Assembly: GCA_000701625.1 (NCBI GenBank)
Contig: KL370803.1
Coordinates: forward strand, 62,001 to 126,000
Origin: Lachnospiraceae bacterium MC2017
GTDB taxonomy: Bacteria; Bacillota; Clostridia; Lachnospirales; Lachnospiraceae
Length of the DNA stretch: 64,000 nt
Direction: 5' to 3'
Shown: piece after piece, positions 1-9,561 of the stretch
How positions within the stretch are numbered: the stretch's first letter is position 1
Layout: each line of letters starts with the position of its first letter
Position numbers and translations under genes: made by a program
The notes under the pieces: generated by a model
Database searches by the model: none
The model's input: the letters and a program-made list of their open reading frames with translations, nothing else
What the model was told of the DNA's origin: nothing

Positions 1-396
1 TTGATACGCAAAGCTGTGAATTTTCCCAATGAAGAATATGTCGTAATGGGGAGTGGAGAGCAGGCAAGAGCTTTTATTCATGTAGATGATATCATAGACG
101 CAATAGTCCTGGCTTTGGATAAAGGATGGGGAAAAGGCTACATACAGATAGGACCTTCATATTGTACCAGTATCAGGGAAATTGTAGAGATGATAGTTGG
201 AATCTCAGGCAAGAATATCAAGCCGCGGTTTGATATATCAAAAGCTGAAGGCAATAAGGCAAGATGTGCAGATTATTCAAAAGCTGAAAGAATTCTTGGA
301 TGGAAACCAAAAGTCGGATTGGAAGAAGGTCTGCGTAGATGTTATGAATGGATTGAAAATAATATACTAGAGGATGGAGCAAAACGTAATGTATAA
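1..396 (+). CDS. NAD-dependent sugar epimerase/dehydratase, C-terminal part
   Basis: C-terminal 131 residues of an extended short-chain dehydrogenase (UDP-glucose 4-epimerase / dTDP-glucose dehydratase type). The coding frame is open to the window edge, so the Rossmann NAD-binding half and the YxxxK catalytic motif lie upstream. Seen here are the family's substrate-side signatures: a GxGxQxRxFIHVDD stretch near residue 17 and a late ILGWKPK segment, which in this family precedes the final helices. By family knowledge it makes or modifies a nucleotide sugar for the polysaccharide built by the downstream transferases. It overlaps the next gene by 23 bases, consistent with one operon. The exact sugar cannot be read from this part. 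Confidence 0.85.
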   Translation: MIRKAVNFPNEEYVVMGSGEQARAFIHVDDIIDAIVLALDKGWGKGYIQIGPSYCTSIREIVEMIVGISGKNIKPRFDISKAEGNKARCADYSKAERILGWKPKVGLEEGLRRCYEWIENNILEDGAKRNV

Positions 397-1669
397 ATCA
401 TCTGGCGAAAGAAAGCGTTTATTGCTTGTATCAACGAGAATATTCTGGCCTATGGACGCCGGACACAAGATTCTTCTGTATAATTATTGCAAGGGTTTAT
501 ACGATTATTACAATTATGATATCTATATGTATACTTTTTTGGAATATGGCCAGAGTTTCTGTGAGGAAAAAAAACCATATTTTATTAAAGAAGTATTTTT
601 GGCAAAAAAGCCCGGATACATTCAGATAGTTCGAAATATCATCAGGCATTCCTTTGTAGGAAAAAACAGATGGTCTTTTCAGAGCTCGTTATATTTTAGT
701 AAATGTAACTGTAAAAGAATTGAAGAACTGATTAGTAAAATTAAACCTGATGCTGTGCTGATGGATCTTGTCAGATTATCACAATATCATGTTACTTTGA
801 AAAATTTTAATGGGCTGGCGGCTATTTTCATGGAGGATGCACTATCGAAGCGATACATTCGACAGGCAGATGCAGTCAAGAATAGTGCGGGGATAGGCGG
901 TAGATATGAGCAGTTTTTACCCGTGTGGTTCAATAAGATCATTAATTTACGCGGCTTGAAAAACTATATTTTAAAAGCCGAAAGCAGGCGGCTTAATAGA
1001 GAAGAACTGGAAGCTGCCCAGAATTATGATGCTTTGATATATGTAAATAAATTTGAAACTGAAGACATGAACATACGCTCCAAGAGGAATAATGCATATA
1101 CAGTTACAATGGGGGCTGATTGCGACTATTTCGGAGAAGAGATAGAGACAAAGAAAATCCAAAATACATTGTCATTTGTTGGAAATATGATGGTGGCAGC
1201 AAATGCTGACTCGGTTCGGATGATTATGGATAAAATAATGCCGCTTATTCCGAGTAGACCTGTCATTCATTTTATTGGTCCGGCTCCTGATGCATTAAAA
1301 GAGGAGTATCGTGACAATCGCCAGTGCATATTTGAAGGTATGGTTGACGACATTAGAAAATATGTAAAGTCAACGATGGTAGTATTAGCTCCGGTTGCAT
1401 ACGGAACCGGAGTAAAAACAAAGACTATTGAGGGTATGGCAATGTCCATGCCGGTGGTGACTAATTATCTTGGGATTGACGGCTTATCGGCAGAGGTTGG
1501 TAAAGATCTGCTGATGAGTGATGACTTTGGAGAGATGGCTGATATGGTTGAGCAGTTACTGCATGATGAGAAGAAGCGGCTTGAATTAGGGAAAAATGGT
1601 TATGAATATGCAAAGAGGATGCACCGCTGGGAAGATATCTATAAAGTGTTCGGTGAAATAGGGTTTTGA
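374..1669 (+). CDS. GT4-type glycosyltransferase
   Basis: 431 residues with a GT-B fold pattern. The N-terminal half begins with an RLLLVSTRIFWP beta strand and an AGHKI loop; the C-terminal half carries the nucleotide-sugar part with GTGVKTKTIEGMAMSMPVV around residue 340, the usual position of the acidic E in GT4 enzymes. No membrane segment is evident, so it is probably cytoplasmic or membrane-associated and adds one sugar to a lipid-linked repeat unit. The ATG at 374 overlaps the preceding gene. A second ATG at 389 has GGAG at 376-379 with better spacing and may be the true start. It lies 3 bases before the next gene. Donor and acceptor are unknown. Confidence 0.85.
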   Translation: MEQNVMYKSSGERKRLLLVSTRIFWPMDAGHKILLYNYCKGLYDYYNYDIYMYTFLEYGQSFCEEKKPYFIKEVFLAKKPGYIQIVRNIIRHSFVGKNRWSFQSSLYFSKCNCKRIEELISKIKPDAVLMDLVRLSQYHVTLKNFNGLAAIFMEDALSKRYIRQADAVKNSAGIGGRYEQFLPVWFNKIINLRGLKNYILKAESRRLNREELEAAQNYDALIYVNKFETEDMNIRSKRNNAYTVTMGADCDYFGEEIETKKIQNTLSFVGNMMVAANADSVRMIMDKIMPLIPSRPVIHFIGPAPDALKEEYRDNRQCIFEGMVDDIRKYVKSTMVVLAPVAYGTGVKTKTIEGMAMSMPVVTNYLGIDGLSAEVGKDLLMSDDFGEMADMVEQLLHDEKKRLELGKNGYEYAKRMHRWEDIYKVFGEIGF

Positions 1670-1672
1670 ACT

Positions 1673-2845
1673 ATGAATGCAATGAACATTTACATTGATT
1701 ATACTACGGTTATAGATCTTGAAAATGATATAGGCACATATACTGGTGCCGGAAGCTATACAAGAGATGTGATATCTGTTCTGAAAGAGCATGGAGTTGA
1801 TTTTAAGATTCTGGTATACAAAGACTATGTTCCTCAAAAAAGATATGAAAGAGAGCTGATGCCGGATGAAACTGTGCTGATAAGGATAAAAGACATCACG
1901 GTTTTTGATTATTCAAATGGTGGTGTTTTATTTTTACCGGTGATAACCGGTCGCATTATGGCAAAAGCAGAACGGATCAAGAAAAAATATGATAATCTGA
2001 AAATTTATGCTGTAATTCATGACAGACAACATAATATTTCACATTTTGATCCAATGGACAGATATTTCCATGAGGGTATCTATAGGGTATTATCCGTATT
2101 ATATGTAAAATATATAGTGAAAAAAATTGTATATGATTTTTTATATCCAAGATGGATTAAGTCTATAGATAAAGTATTTGCTGTATCAAATTATACGCTT
2201 CAGGAGTTGAATCATAAAAATCTGAAGAGAATAACATATCTTTATCAATCAACATCCGTTGCAAGATACTCTCCTTCACTAATGATGGACTATGATGATA
2301 TCGGGGAGTATATACTATTTGTGAGCGGTGGAAGGCCGGAAAAGAATCTTGGAAGGGCACTGCTTGCTTTCAGAGATTTTTGCAAAAAGACAGATACAAA
2401 ATGCAAACTATGTATTACCGGGATTGACAGAAAAAAATTGTATTATATTGCAGATCGGCTAAAACTTACACGTAAATTTACAGATAAGTATATTAAAGCT
2501 TATGATTATGTTAATGCAGGAGAACTTGCATATCTTTACAAAAATTGCAGGTATCTTCTTTTTGTATCAAAAGGTGAAGGTTTTGGTCTTCCGGTTCTTG
2601 AGGCAATACAGTTTGGAAAGACGGTATTGTGCTCCAGGCAGTCATCGATTCCCGAGGTTGCAGGGGGCATTTTATATTACGTGGACGCATTTAATGTGGC
2701 TTCTATAACTGAGGGTATGTTATATCTAAATGATGATAAAAGACTTTTATATAGAGAAAAACTGGTTGAAAAAAAGAAGCACATCATTGATGAGCAGATT
2801 GAGTTGGATAAGCATGTGTTGGTGGATGAAATAGTTGAAGAATGA
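1673..2845 (+). CDS. GT4-type glycosyltransferase
   Basis: 390 residues. The C-terminal half has the classic GT4 pattern: a GRPEKNLGRALLAF segment (start of the nucleotide-binding domain, about residue 224), then SKGEGFGLPVLEAIQFGK with the E-x7-E catalytic pair, then SSIPEVAG. The N-terminal half is a less conserved acceptor-binding domain. Transfers a sugar from a nucleotide donor with retention of configuration, by family knowledge. ATGs occur at 1673 and 1682; neither has a strong ribosome site, and translation may be coupled to the gene ending at 1669. Its stop overlaps the next start by four bases (ATGA). Donor sugar not predictable. Confidence 0.88.
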   Translation: MNAMNIYIDYTTVIDLENDIGTYTGAGSYTRDVISVLKEHGVDFKILVYKDYVPQKRYERELMPDETVLIRIKDITVFDYSNGGVLFLPVITGRIMAKAERIKKKYDNLKIYAVIHDRQHNISHFDPMDRYFHEGIYRVLSVLYVKYIVKKIVYDFLYPRWIKSIDKVFAVSNYTLQELNHKNLKRITYLYQSTSVARYSPSLMMDYDDIGEYILFVSGGRPEKNLGRALLAFRDFCKKTDTKCKLCITGIDRKKLYYIADRLKLTRKFTDKYIKAYDYVNAGELAYLYKNCRYLLFVSKGEGFGLPVLEAIQFGKTVLCSRQSSIPEVAGGILYYVDAFNVASITEGMLYLNDDKRLLYREKLVEKKKHIIDEQIELDKHVLVDEIVEE

Positions 2846-4818
2846 ATAATAAACCAAAGATAGATAAGATATTGGAAAAAGTCGTTCTTGCTGCGCTAAT
2901 AACGCAGATAGCCTTTATTTTGTATATGAATCTGTTCCGGGCAGATACCATCATCGATTTTGATTCGTCAAGTGCATATATGCATGAAATGGAGATGGGA
3001 AGCCAAGGTAGGATTTTTCCGACAGAGTACAGCTATCAGGCATCTATGGATCTTGATGGGGCAGCTATTATATCGGCATTAATTTATCATTTCACGGAGA
3101 ATATTTTTCTTTCACGGGGTATCGCCAACAATCTGGTGGTACTTTTGTATATTTTTGTCGTTAATTCGGTGTTTAGGAATCTTTCCCTTTCAAAGACGTG
3201 GAAGAGATTCGGCATTTTATTGTTTTTTATCCCCTATAGTGTGAACATTTTAGGATATTGGCGGACATTATTTGTGGGCGGAGGCTTTTTTGCTTTTAGA
3301 GCACTGGTGCCGCTGATTGTGATCAGTCTGTTGACAGATATTAATAAAGGAAAGAAATTCAAAGAATATGCACTTAGAGTAATACTACTTTTTACAATAG
3401 TATTTCTTACCGGGTTGAGCAGTGGAGCGTATATTCTCTTATGTGCAGTATTTCCTTTGATACTGTGGGAAGTACTGAATGCCTTTATAAAAGCAGACTA
3501 TACTCAGATTTTATCAAAGAGGACAATTATTGGGAGCACAGCGTTTTTGGCTGCAATTTTTGGATTAGTGATGCAAAAGATCGTAGGATTTTCTTCCACG
3601 GCAGACAGTAAGGTTATCCTGAAATCAGATAAATGGATCGATGCGATATTTTCAAGCTTTGCGGGACTATTTGAACTGTTTGGAGGGCTGACGGTACATG
3701 AGAATGTTAAGCTATTTTCTGCTGAAGGTCTGGGAACAGCTGTTGATTTTGCAGTTACCTGCATACTGATAACAGCAGTGATATACACCTTTTTGAATTG
3801 CATAAAGAAAAAAAATATATCAGACATGAATGGATATATCTTTTCTGTTATGTTGGTAAATATGCTGATGTTCTCTTTTCTTGATCTGAAGTATGGAGAC
3901 ACGGTATTTGAGAGCAGGTACCATCTGATACCAATGCTGCCGTCCTTTTTTATGCTGACAATTATGCTGGAGGAGCTTTACAAAAGTCAATTTAAGGCTG
4001 TGCAGGTACGAAGCCTTCAGGTTATGACATTAGGAATCTTTATCCTTTCAATGTTGTATGGGGATGCTCAATGGGTTTATGCGAAAACAGCGCTTGGATC
4101 TGAATATCTCATTGAGCTTAATCATATCATTGAAAATGAAGGAATCAATACAGCATTTGTTGTCGGAGAAGATAGCAAGGATTTGGGGAGAAAGCTCAGA
4201 GTTTACAGCAGAGATACACACTATATTGTGGTAAATGACGGTGCAAAGTCAGCTTTCCGCACCACATGGGGAGGAACCACACGGTATCTTGATAACTCAA
4301 TGCAGCCGGGAAAGACAGCTATCATTGCTTCGCCGGAAGGATATAAGACATTGCCGGATTACCTTGTTTCAAATATGGAATACTTAAGAGATTATGACGG
4401 ACTAAAGATATATATTTCAGATGAGAGCAGATTTGACTGCGTTGGAGGCATTATAGCTGAAAAGGATAAGGTTGTTGATTTCCCTTACTCTCCGGGATAT
4501 TCATTTGAAAATGCAAAGCTGTGTGATGACGGTTCGCTAATTATGAAGAAGGGTGGAGGAAGTCTGAGAAGTGAATACTATGGTGCGGAAGGAACGTGGG
4601 ATTACAAGATTTATTATGATATGCCAGATAGAGCAAGTGATGCCTCCATGGAGATCACAGTAGGAGATAGCAATCCGGTTCATATTATGCTGGATAACAC
4701 AGCCGTTTCTGCCAGAATTGGCGATGTGTCAATGTCGGGAAATGAAATAGTATCCTTTATTGTAAGCGGATCGGAAGGAGTCAGAATAAAAAGTATCGAG
4801 ATCAGTCGCAGCGAGTAA
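2842..4818 (+). CDS. Large polytopic membrane protein, GT-C-like
   Basis: 658 residues. Many hydrophobic segments fill residues 15-430, followed by a soluble region of about 230 residues that should face outside. After the first membrane helix comes a loop rich in acidic residues (DFDSSSAYMHEMEMG), where GT-C glycosyltransferases and O-antigen-type polymerases hold their catalytic Asp/Glu; a second such loop holds YQASMDLDG. This architecture fits a polyprenyl-phosphate-sugar dependent transferase or a Wzy-like protein, but I do not recognise a specific family. Starts in a 4-base overlap with the upstream transferase and ends 13 bases before the next, so it belongs to the polysaccharide operon. 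It is the only candidate polymerase in this part of the cluster. Confidence 0.7.
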   Translation: MNNKPKIDKILEKVVLAALITQIAFILYMNLFRADTIIDFDSSSAYMHEMEMGSQGRIFPTEYSYQASMDLDGAAIISALIYHFTENIFLSRGIANNLVVLLYIFVVNSVFRNLSLSKTWKRFGILLFFIPYSVNILGYWRTLFVGGGFFAFRALVPLIVISLLTDINKGKKFKEYALRVILLFTIVFLTGLSSGAYILLCAVFPLILWEVLNAFIKADYTQILSKRTIIGSTAFLAAIFGLVMQKIVGFSSTADSKVILKSDKWIDAIFSSFAGLFELFGGLTVHENVKLFSAEGLGTAVDFAVTCILITAVIYTFLNCIKKKNISDMNGYIFSVMLVNMLMFSFLDLKYGDTVFESRYHLIPMLPSFFMLTIMLEELYKSQFKAVQVRSLQVMTLGIFILSMLYGDAQWVYAKTALGSEYLIELNHIIENEGINTAFVVGEDSKDLGRKLRVYSRDTHYIVVNDGAKSAFRTTWGGTTRYLDNSMQPGKTAIIASPEGYKTLPDYLVSNMEYLRDYDGLKIYISDESRFDCVGGIIAEKDKVVDFPYSPGYSFENAKLCDDGSLIMKKGGGSLRSEYYGAEGTWDYKIYYDMPDRASDASMEITVGDSNPVHIMLDNTAVSARIGDVSMSGNEIVSFIVSGSEGVRIKSIEISRSE

Positions 4819-4831
4819 GAGGAGAGAATCC

Positions 4832-6004
4832 GTGAAAATACTTATATTTGCCGAAGTGTATTATCCGGATGTCATGGGTGGCGGCGAATTTTCTACAAAG
4901 CAGATGACAGAGGGACTTGCAAAAAGAGGGCATGAGGTCATTGTCTACTGTTTGGGAAAAAAAATGCAGGAAGACGAGATAGAAGGTGTTCGCGTAAAAA
5001 GGAACTATATAAAGGGTGTGAGCGAGCATTTTTTGAGCCTTTGCAAAAATAATCATATCACGGCAGCTTTTACACAGTTTGATAAGATTATGCGGAAACA
5101 TTCTGATCTTTACTTAAATAAAAAGTGGTACGAAGTATACAAAAATATCATTATCAAAGAAAAGCCGGATCTTGTCCATACGGCATCACCAATGTCTTAC
5201 CTCGGAAGGATAAATCTGTGGAAGGCAGCCTACGATTTAGAAATACCTCTTTCGCATGTGTGCAGGGGACCGAATCTGTTGGAATTAAATTTTCCAGGCG
5301 GAATGTTGGATGATTATAACAGAAGTAGAAATGCGAAGGCTTCCTTCTATTTGACAGCTCTTGCAGCACCATCACATTATATGCTTGATAGACATAATCG
5401 TGCAGGGATCAGTGGGCAAAAATTTAATGAAGTTATATATAACGCGGTGGATACTATTGAGGTTTTACCTACTTCACAATTTATCAAAGAGAAGGAAAAA
5501 ATGGTTCTCTACGCCGGAGAGATCAGTGAGAAAAAGGGAATCCATACTTTGACAGAGGCTGTAGATGGAATGAAAGGTGTAAAACTGCTCCTTATCGGAA
5601 GTGGAGAGCTGGCAGAAACAATAAAAAAAGTCGGTAAGACAGATGTTCTCGACTGGATGGATAGAGAATTTTTATACGATTATATGAAAAAAGCAAAGGC
5701 AGTGATCCTTCCGTCTAAATGGAATGAGCCCTTTGGACGCATAATTATCGAGGCAATTAATAATGGAACAATTGCTATTGGAAGTGATAAGGGCGGAATT
5801 CCAGAGGTTCTTGATTTTAATGAAGATTATATTTTTCACAGCGGGGATGCAGACGGTCTCAGAAGACGGATTGAAAGAGTCATAAGTATGCCATCTTCCG
5901 TATATATGAATGAAGTACTCAAGCAGCAGAAAATTGCATGTCGTTTTACAGATGAGACATACATAGATAATTGGGAGAAATTCTTTTTGCAGCAGCTTGG
6001 CTGA
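4832..6004 (+). CDS. GT4-type glycosyltransferase
   Basis: 390 residues, GTG start at 4832 preceded by AGGAGAG. The N-terminus, KILIFAEVYYPDVMGGGE, is the typical glycine loop of GT4 enzymes that contacts the donor. The C-terminal domain starts near residue 225 (LYAGEISEKKGIHTL) and carries SKWNEPFGRIIIEAINNG with the E-x7-E-like acidic pair, then GGIPEVL. Retaining sugar transfer onto a lipid-linked intermediate in the cytoplasm is expected from the family. It is cotranscribed with its neighbours judging by 13- and 11-base gaps. The sugar donor cannot be deduced. Confidence 0.9.
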   Translation: MKILIFAEVYYPDVMGGGEFSTKQMTEGLAKRGHEVIVYCLGKKMQEDEIEGVRVKRNYIKGVSEHFLSLCKNNHITAAFTQFDKIMRKHSDLYLNKKWYEVYKNIIIKEKPDLVHTASPMSYLGRINLWKAAYDLEIPLSHVCRGPNLLELNFPGGMLDDYNRSRNAKASFYLTALAAPSHYMLDRHNRAGISGQKFNEVIYNAVDTIEVLPTSQFIKEKEKMVLYAGEISEKKGIHTLTEAVDGMKGVKLLLIGSGELAETIKKVGKTDVLDWMDREFLYDYMKKAKAVILPSKWNEPFGRIIIEAINNGTIAIGSDKGGIPEVLDFNEDYIFHSGDADGLRRRIERVISMPSSVYMNEVLKQQKIACRFTDETYIDNWEKFFLQQLG

Positions 6005-6015
6005 CTTTGGGGATT

Positions 6016-7002
6016 ATGAATAATATTGACGAAAAGATCGCACAGTCTGAATCGCAGTGGCGGGAATACAGATATAAAAATATGGGAATTCGTGAAAGCG
6101 CAGGGCGGCTTTGCGATGCATTTACCAGAAGTGCCAAAAAAAGGATAAACTGCGCAATTCGAAACGCATTATCAGGAGTTAAAGCAGCAAAGTTTCAGCT
6201 TTCGTATGATGAGAAAAAAGAAAACATAGTCATTTCACTCACAAGTACAAAAGGTAGAATAAAAAACATATTTCCAACATTAAATTCGCTTGTGTCACAG
6301 ACTGTCAGGCCGGATATCATTATCCTATGGCTCGGCAGCAATATACGTTATCCGCGATCAGCCATATCAAAGATCAAATCGATGGGAGTAGTGGTAAAAT
6401 ACCGTAAAGATCTGGGTCCAAATACAAAATATTATTATGCCTTCAGTGAATACAAAAAGAATGTGATCATTACGATTGATGATGACATAATATATCATAA
6501 GGATATGATAAAAGAATTGTATGAGACATATCTGAATCATAAGGGATGTGTTATTGCCAGGCGTGTTCATAAGATAAGGTTTGGAAGTGACAGACAGCCT
6601 GTAAGATATAGAGACTGGATATGGGAGTATAGAAGCACAGGTTGCATGGGTGATGATCTTTTTGCAACGGGGTGCGGAGGAGTATTGTATCCTCCGACTG
6701 TCATTTCGCTTAAATGTTGGGAGAATACAGATTTTCTTGAAGTATGTCCTACGGGTGATGATATATGGCTGAAATTTTGCGAGCTTTATTGTGGAATAAA
6801 AGTTTATCCTGTTAAAAACGCAGGTTTTAATAAAGATGTTGCGAATCTTGGAATAAAAAACTCAGGTTTGGCGGCAGTAAATGTAGATGACGGAATGAAT
6901 GATAAGTATATGAAGTCATGCACAGAGTATTTTGGATTTAATGATAATCTGTGTGAAAGAGTTTTGGGGGAAGGATTAAAGAATGGAATCAAGAACGCTT
7001 AA
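6016..7002 (+). CDS. GT-A type glycosyltransferase
   Basis: About 328 residues from the ATG at 6016, which follows GGGGATT; a longer frame from a TTG at 5971 would overlap the previous gene by 34 bases and seems less likely. The protein shows ITIDDDIIY, the metal-binding DxD of GT-A enzymes, after VISLTSTKGRI at the N-terminal nucleotide-binding strand. Further on CPTGDDIW supplies a second acidic motif that may hold the catalytic base. No membrane segment. By fold it is an inverting-type transferase acting in the cytoplasm on the growing repeat unit. The 3' end overlaps the flippase gene by 20 bases. Confidence 0.78.
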   Translation: MNNIDEKIAQSESQWREYRYKNMGIRESAGRLCDAFTRSAKKRINCAIRNALSGVKAAKFQLSYDEKKENIVISLTSTKGRIKNIFPTLNSLVSQTVRPDIIILWLGSNIRYPRSAISKIKSMGVVVKYRKDLGPNTKYYYAFSEYKKNVIITIDDDIIYHKDMIKELYETYLNHKGCVIARRVHKIRFGSDRQPVRYRDWIWEYRSTGCMGDDLFATGCGGVLYPPTVISLKCWENTDFLEVCPTGDDIWLKFCELYCGIKVYPVKNAGFNKDVANLGIKNSGLAAVNVDDGMNDKYMKSCTEYFGFNDNLCERVLGEGLKNGIKNA

Positions 7003-8509
7003 TTCAAAAAGAAATATCCTTACCGTTATCTTGTGTAACTGTCTGATTCCAGTTATGGCTTTATTTGTAAATGCTGCCGTAGTCAGATGTTTAAGTGTGG
7101 AATATATCGGTCTTGCAGGTACCTTTAACGCAGTGCTTCAAATGCTGAATCTTGCTGAATTGGGATTTTCCACTGCCATGACAGTCAACCTCTATAAACC
7201 GTTGAAGGACAATGATATTGTCAAAGTCAGAGGGATTCTTTCATATTTCAAGAACGTATATCGGATTTTGGGGATTATTATACTTGTAGCTGGAATTGTC
7301 GTTTGCCCGTTTCTTTGGAAACTTGTTGGGGACAAAGGTACGATAAGTGAAAACATATATATTCTATATCTTTTATTCCTGATAAATAAGGCATTGGGTT
7401 TTATGCTTTACGCACATAAGGAGGCATTGCTCAATGCAGCCCAGCGTTTTGACATCATAAAAATAGTTCATATCAGTATATATGCAGTAAGGAGCTGTCT
7501 ACAGCTTTTGGTAGTGATCGTTTTTAAAAATTTTTATCTCTATGTAACAGTATTGATATTGGGGACAGTCTGTTACAACATTGTCTTGGATATCATTTCT
7601 AAAAGGAAGTTCGCTCAGTATTATCCTGAGGGAAAAATCGATGAGACGACAAAACAAATTGTAAAAGAGCAGGTCGCTGGCTTGTCTGTTTCAAATGTAT
7701 TGGGAGTCAGCAGAGATTCATTGAATTCTATTTTGATCACATCGTTCTTTGGTCTGTACGTTGCCGGACAATATTCAAATTACTGTGCGATTTATGATGC
7801 GGTTATAGGATTTTTTTTAGTGACGACAAAGGCCATCATGTCCAGTATCGGCAACAGTATAGTGTCTGAAAACGTAGAAAAAAATTACAAAAACCTCACA
7901 AAAATGGAATTTTTACAAAATATAGTCACGACAGCATGTACCGCGTATCTTCTTTCATTGTATCAGCCATTTATGAAAATATGGATGGGAGAAAAGCTGA
8001 TGCTTTCTGATACAGTCATGATGCTTTTTGTTTTGTATTTTTATATCAGAGCCATGAGCGAAGTGAGAAACGCTTATTTTTCCGCTTTGGGATACTGGTG
8101 GAAAGCAAAATGGATATTTGTAACTGAAGCGATGGTTGTTATCAGTTTGATGCTTATTTTAGGAAAGCTGATGGGTCTTGCAGGAATCCTTCTTGCACCC
8201 TGTATTTCCGTTTTGACAGTTAATTATGTATGCATTACAAATCTCATGTTCCGAGAATATTTTAAAAACGGAAGGAATGATTACTATATAAATCGGATCA
8301 TCTACACAGGGATAACTGTGGTGATCAGTGGGATAGCATGGTACTTTTGTAATTTAGTTCCATATGAAGGTATACCGGGGCTAATTGTGAGGATAGTAGT
8401 ATGCACTATTGTATTGGTGATAACAATTCCAGTGATGATGTATTTGCTGAAAAGAGAGTATACGAAGGAGTCAATCGGCTTTGTTAAACAGATTATAATG
8501 GCAAAGTGA
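6983..8509 (+). CDS. Wzx-type polysaccharide flippase
   Basis: 508 residues with roughly 12-14 hydrophobic helices spread over the whole length, the pattern of MOP-superfamily polysaccharide exporters. The N-terminal LIPVMALFVNAAVVRCLSVE and the LGLAGTFNAVLQML-like stretch after it match the first two helices of Wzx/RfbX proteins. Expected role: flipping undecaprenyl-linked repeat units across the membrane. The ATG at 6983 has GGGGGAAGGA upstream and lies inside the end of the preceding gene, pointing to translational coupling. Together with the transferases it defines a Wzx-dependent cluster; a clear Wzy is not visible unless the membrane protein at 2842-4818 fills that role. Confidence 0.88.
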   Translation: MESRTLNSKRNILTVILCNCLIPVMALFVNAAVVRCLSVEYIGLAGTFNAVLQMLNLAELGFSTAMTVNLYKPLKDNDIVKVRGILSYFKNVYRILGIIILVAGIVVCPFLWKLVGDKGTISENIYILYLLFLINKALGFMLYAHKEALLNAAQRFDIIKIVHISIYAVRSCLQLLVVIVFKNFYLYVTVLILGTVCYNIVLDIISKRKFAQYYPEGKIDETTKQIVKEQVAGLSVSNVLGVSRDSLNSILITSFFGLYVAGQYSNYCAIYDAVIGFFLVTTKAIMSSIGNSIVSENVEKNYKNLTKMEFLQNIVTTACTAYLLSLYQPFMKIWMGEKLMLSDTVMMLFVLYFYIRAMSEVRNAYFSALGYWWKAKWIFVTEAMVVISLMLILGKLMGLAGILLAPCISVLTVNYVCITNLMFREYFKNGRNDYYINRIIYTGITVVISGIAWYFCNLVPYEGIPGLIVRIVVCTIVLVITIPVMMYLLKREYTKESIGFVKQIIMAK

Positions 8510-8513
8510 AAGT

Positions 8514-9542
8514 ATGAATAGGATTATGATAAACGGAGACCGCTCGTACCTTCCTATTGATGGGATAAACCGTTATTTAATGGAGATGGTAAGAAGTCTG
8601 GATGTTATTGTAAAGAATGGTAGATATGTGTTAGTAATACCTTACAATGTAGATAGGGAATTCTATGATGGAATAAAATACTTAAAAAACATAAAGGTAA
8701 AAAAAACTATCTTACCGTATTTTAGATTCTGGACATTTTTTTATATTGATATCGCTGGGCTTTTTCCACATAGGATTGTGATAAATATTGCCAATAGGAA
8801 TTCTGTTTTTGGCGGTGGAATAAATATATTGCATGATATCATACCTCTAAAGTTTTACTCAGATCGAAACAGAAAATATCTAAAGAAGCTCGAACGACTG
8901 ACGAATAACTCAGATTGTTTGATAGTGCCATCAGAGTTTACCTATGAAGATGTAAAGAAGACAATAAATTGCAAATGTAAAATGCAGACTATTCATCTCG
9001 GGTGGCAGCATTATCCGGATATTGGTGAAGATCAGGAAATTTTTAATGAATACTCTTGTCTTGAAAGAGGATCATATTATTTTACGATATCAAGTATATC
9101 ACCACATAAGAATCTGAAATTCATCTATGAAGTTGCTAAAAGAAATCCTGATAGCATGTTTGTTATTGTCGGAGCAATGAACCGTGGCTATGGATTTGCG
9201 TATAACGATTTGAAAAATCTATTATTTTTAGGGAGGATCAGTGATAAAAAGGCTAAGGCGCTTATGATGAATTGTCGAGCTTTTATCTTTCCATCTTTAT
9301 ATGAAGGAGCGGGATTGCCGCCATTAGAGGCACTGTCTTGCAAAGTGCCTGTTTTGGCATCGGATATTGAGGTGCTGCATGAGTACTGTGGTGACTCGGT
9401 ACATTATTTTGATCCTTATGATTATGATATAGACCTTGAAGATGTCTTAAAGACAAAGGTAGCAAAACCTGAAGAAGCACTTGATTTATTGTCTTGGAAT
9501 CAAGCAGCAAAAGAGCTGAAGGACATTGTTGAGGGGCTGTAA
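8514..9542 (+). CDS. GT4-type glycosyltransferase
   Basis: 342 residues, somewhat shorter than the other GT4 proteins here. Recognisable parts: DGINRYLMEM near the N-terminus, a linker INILHDIIPLKFY (about residue 105), then SISPHKNLKFIYEVAK opening the C-terminal domain and FPSLYEGAGLPPLEALSCKVPVL with the acidic pair. This arrangement resembles the mannosyltransferase-like branch of GT4, but the sugar is not certain. Five bases separate it from the flippase stop, so it is in the same operon. Confidence 0.88.
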   Translation: MNRIMINGDRSYLPIDGINRYLMEMVRSLDVIVKNGRYVLVIPYNVDREFYDGIKYLKNIKVKKTILPYFRFWTFFYIDIAGLFPHRIVINIANRNSVFGGGINILHDIIPLKFYSDRNRKYLKKLERLTNNSDCLIVPSEFTYEDVKKTINCKCKMQTIHLGWQHYPDIGEDQEIFNEYSCLERGSYYFTISSISPHKNLKFIYEVAKRNPDSMFVIVGAMNRGYGFAYNDLKNLLFLGRISDKKAKALMMNCRAFIFPSLYEGAGLPPLEALSCKVPVLASDIEVLHEYCGDSVHYFDPYDYDIDLEDVLKTKVAKPEEALDLLSWNQAAKELKDIVEGL

Positions 9543-9561
9543 ATAAATGGAGTGATATGTT

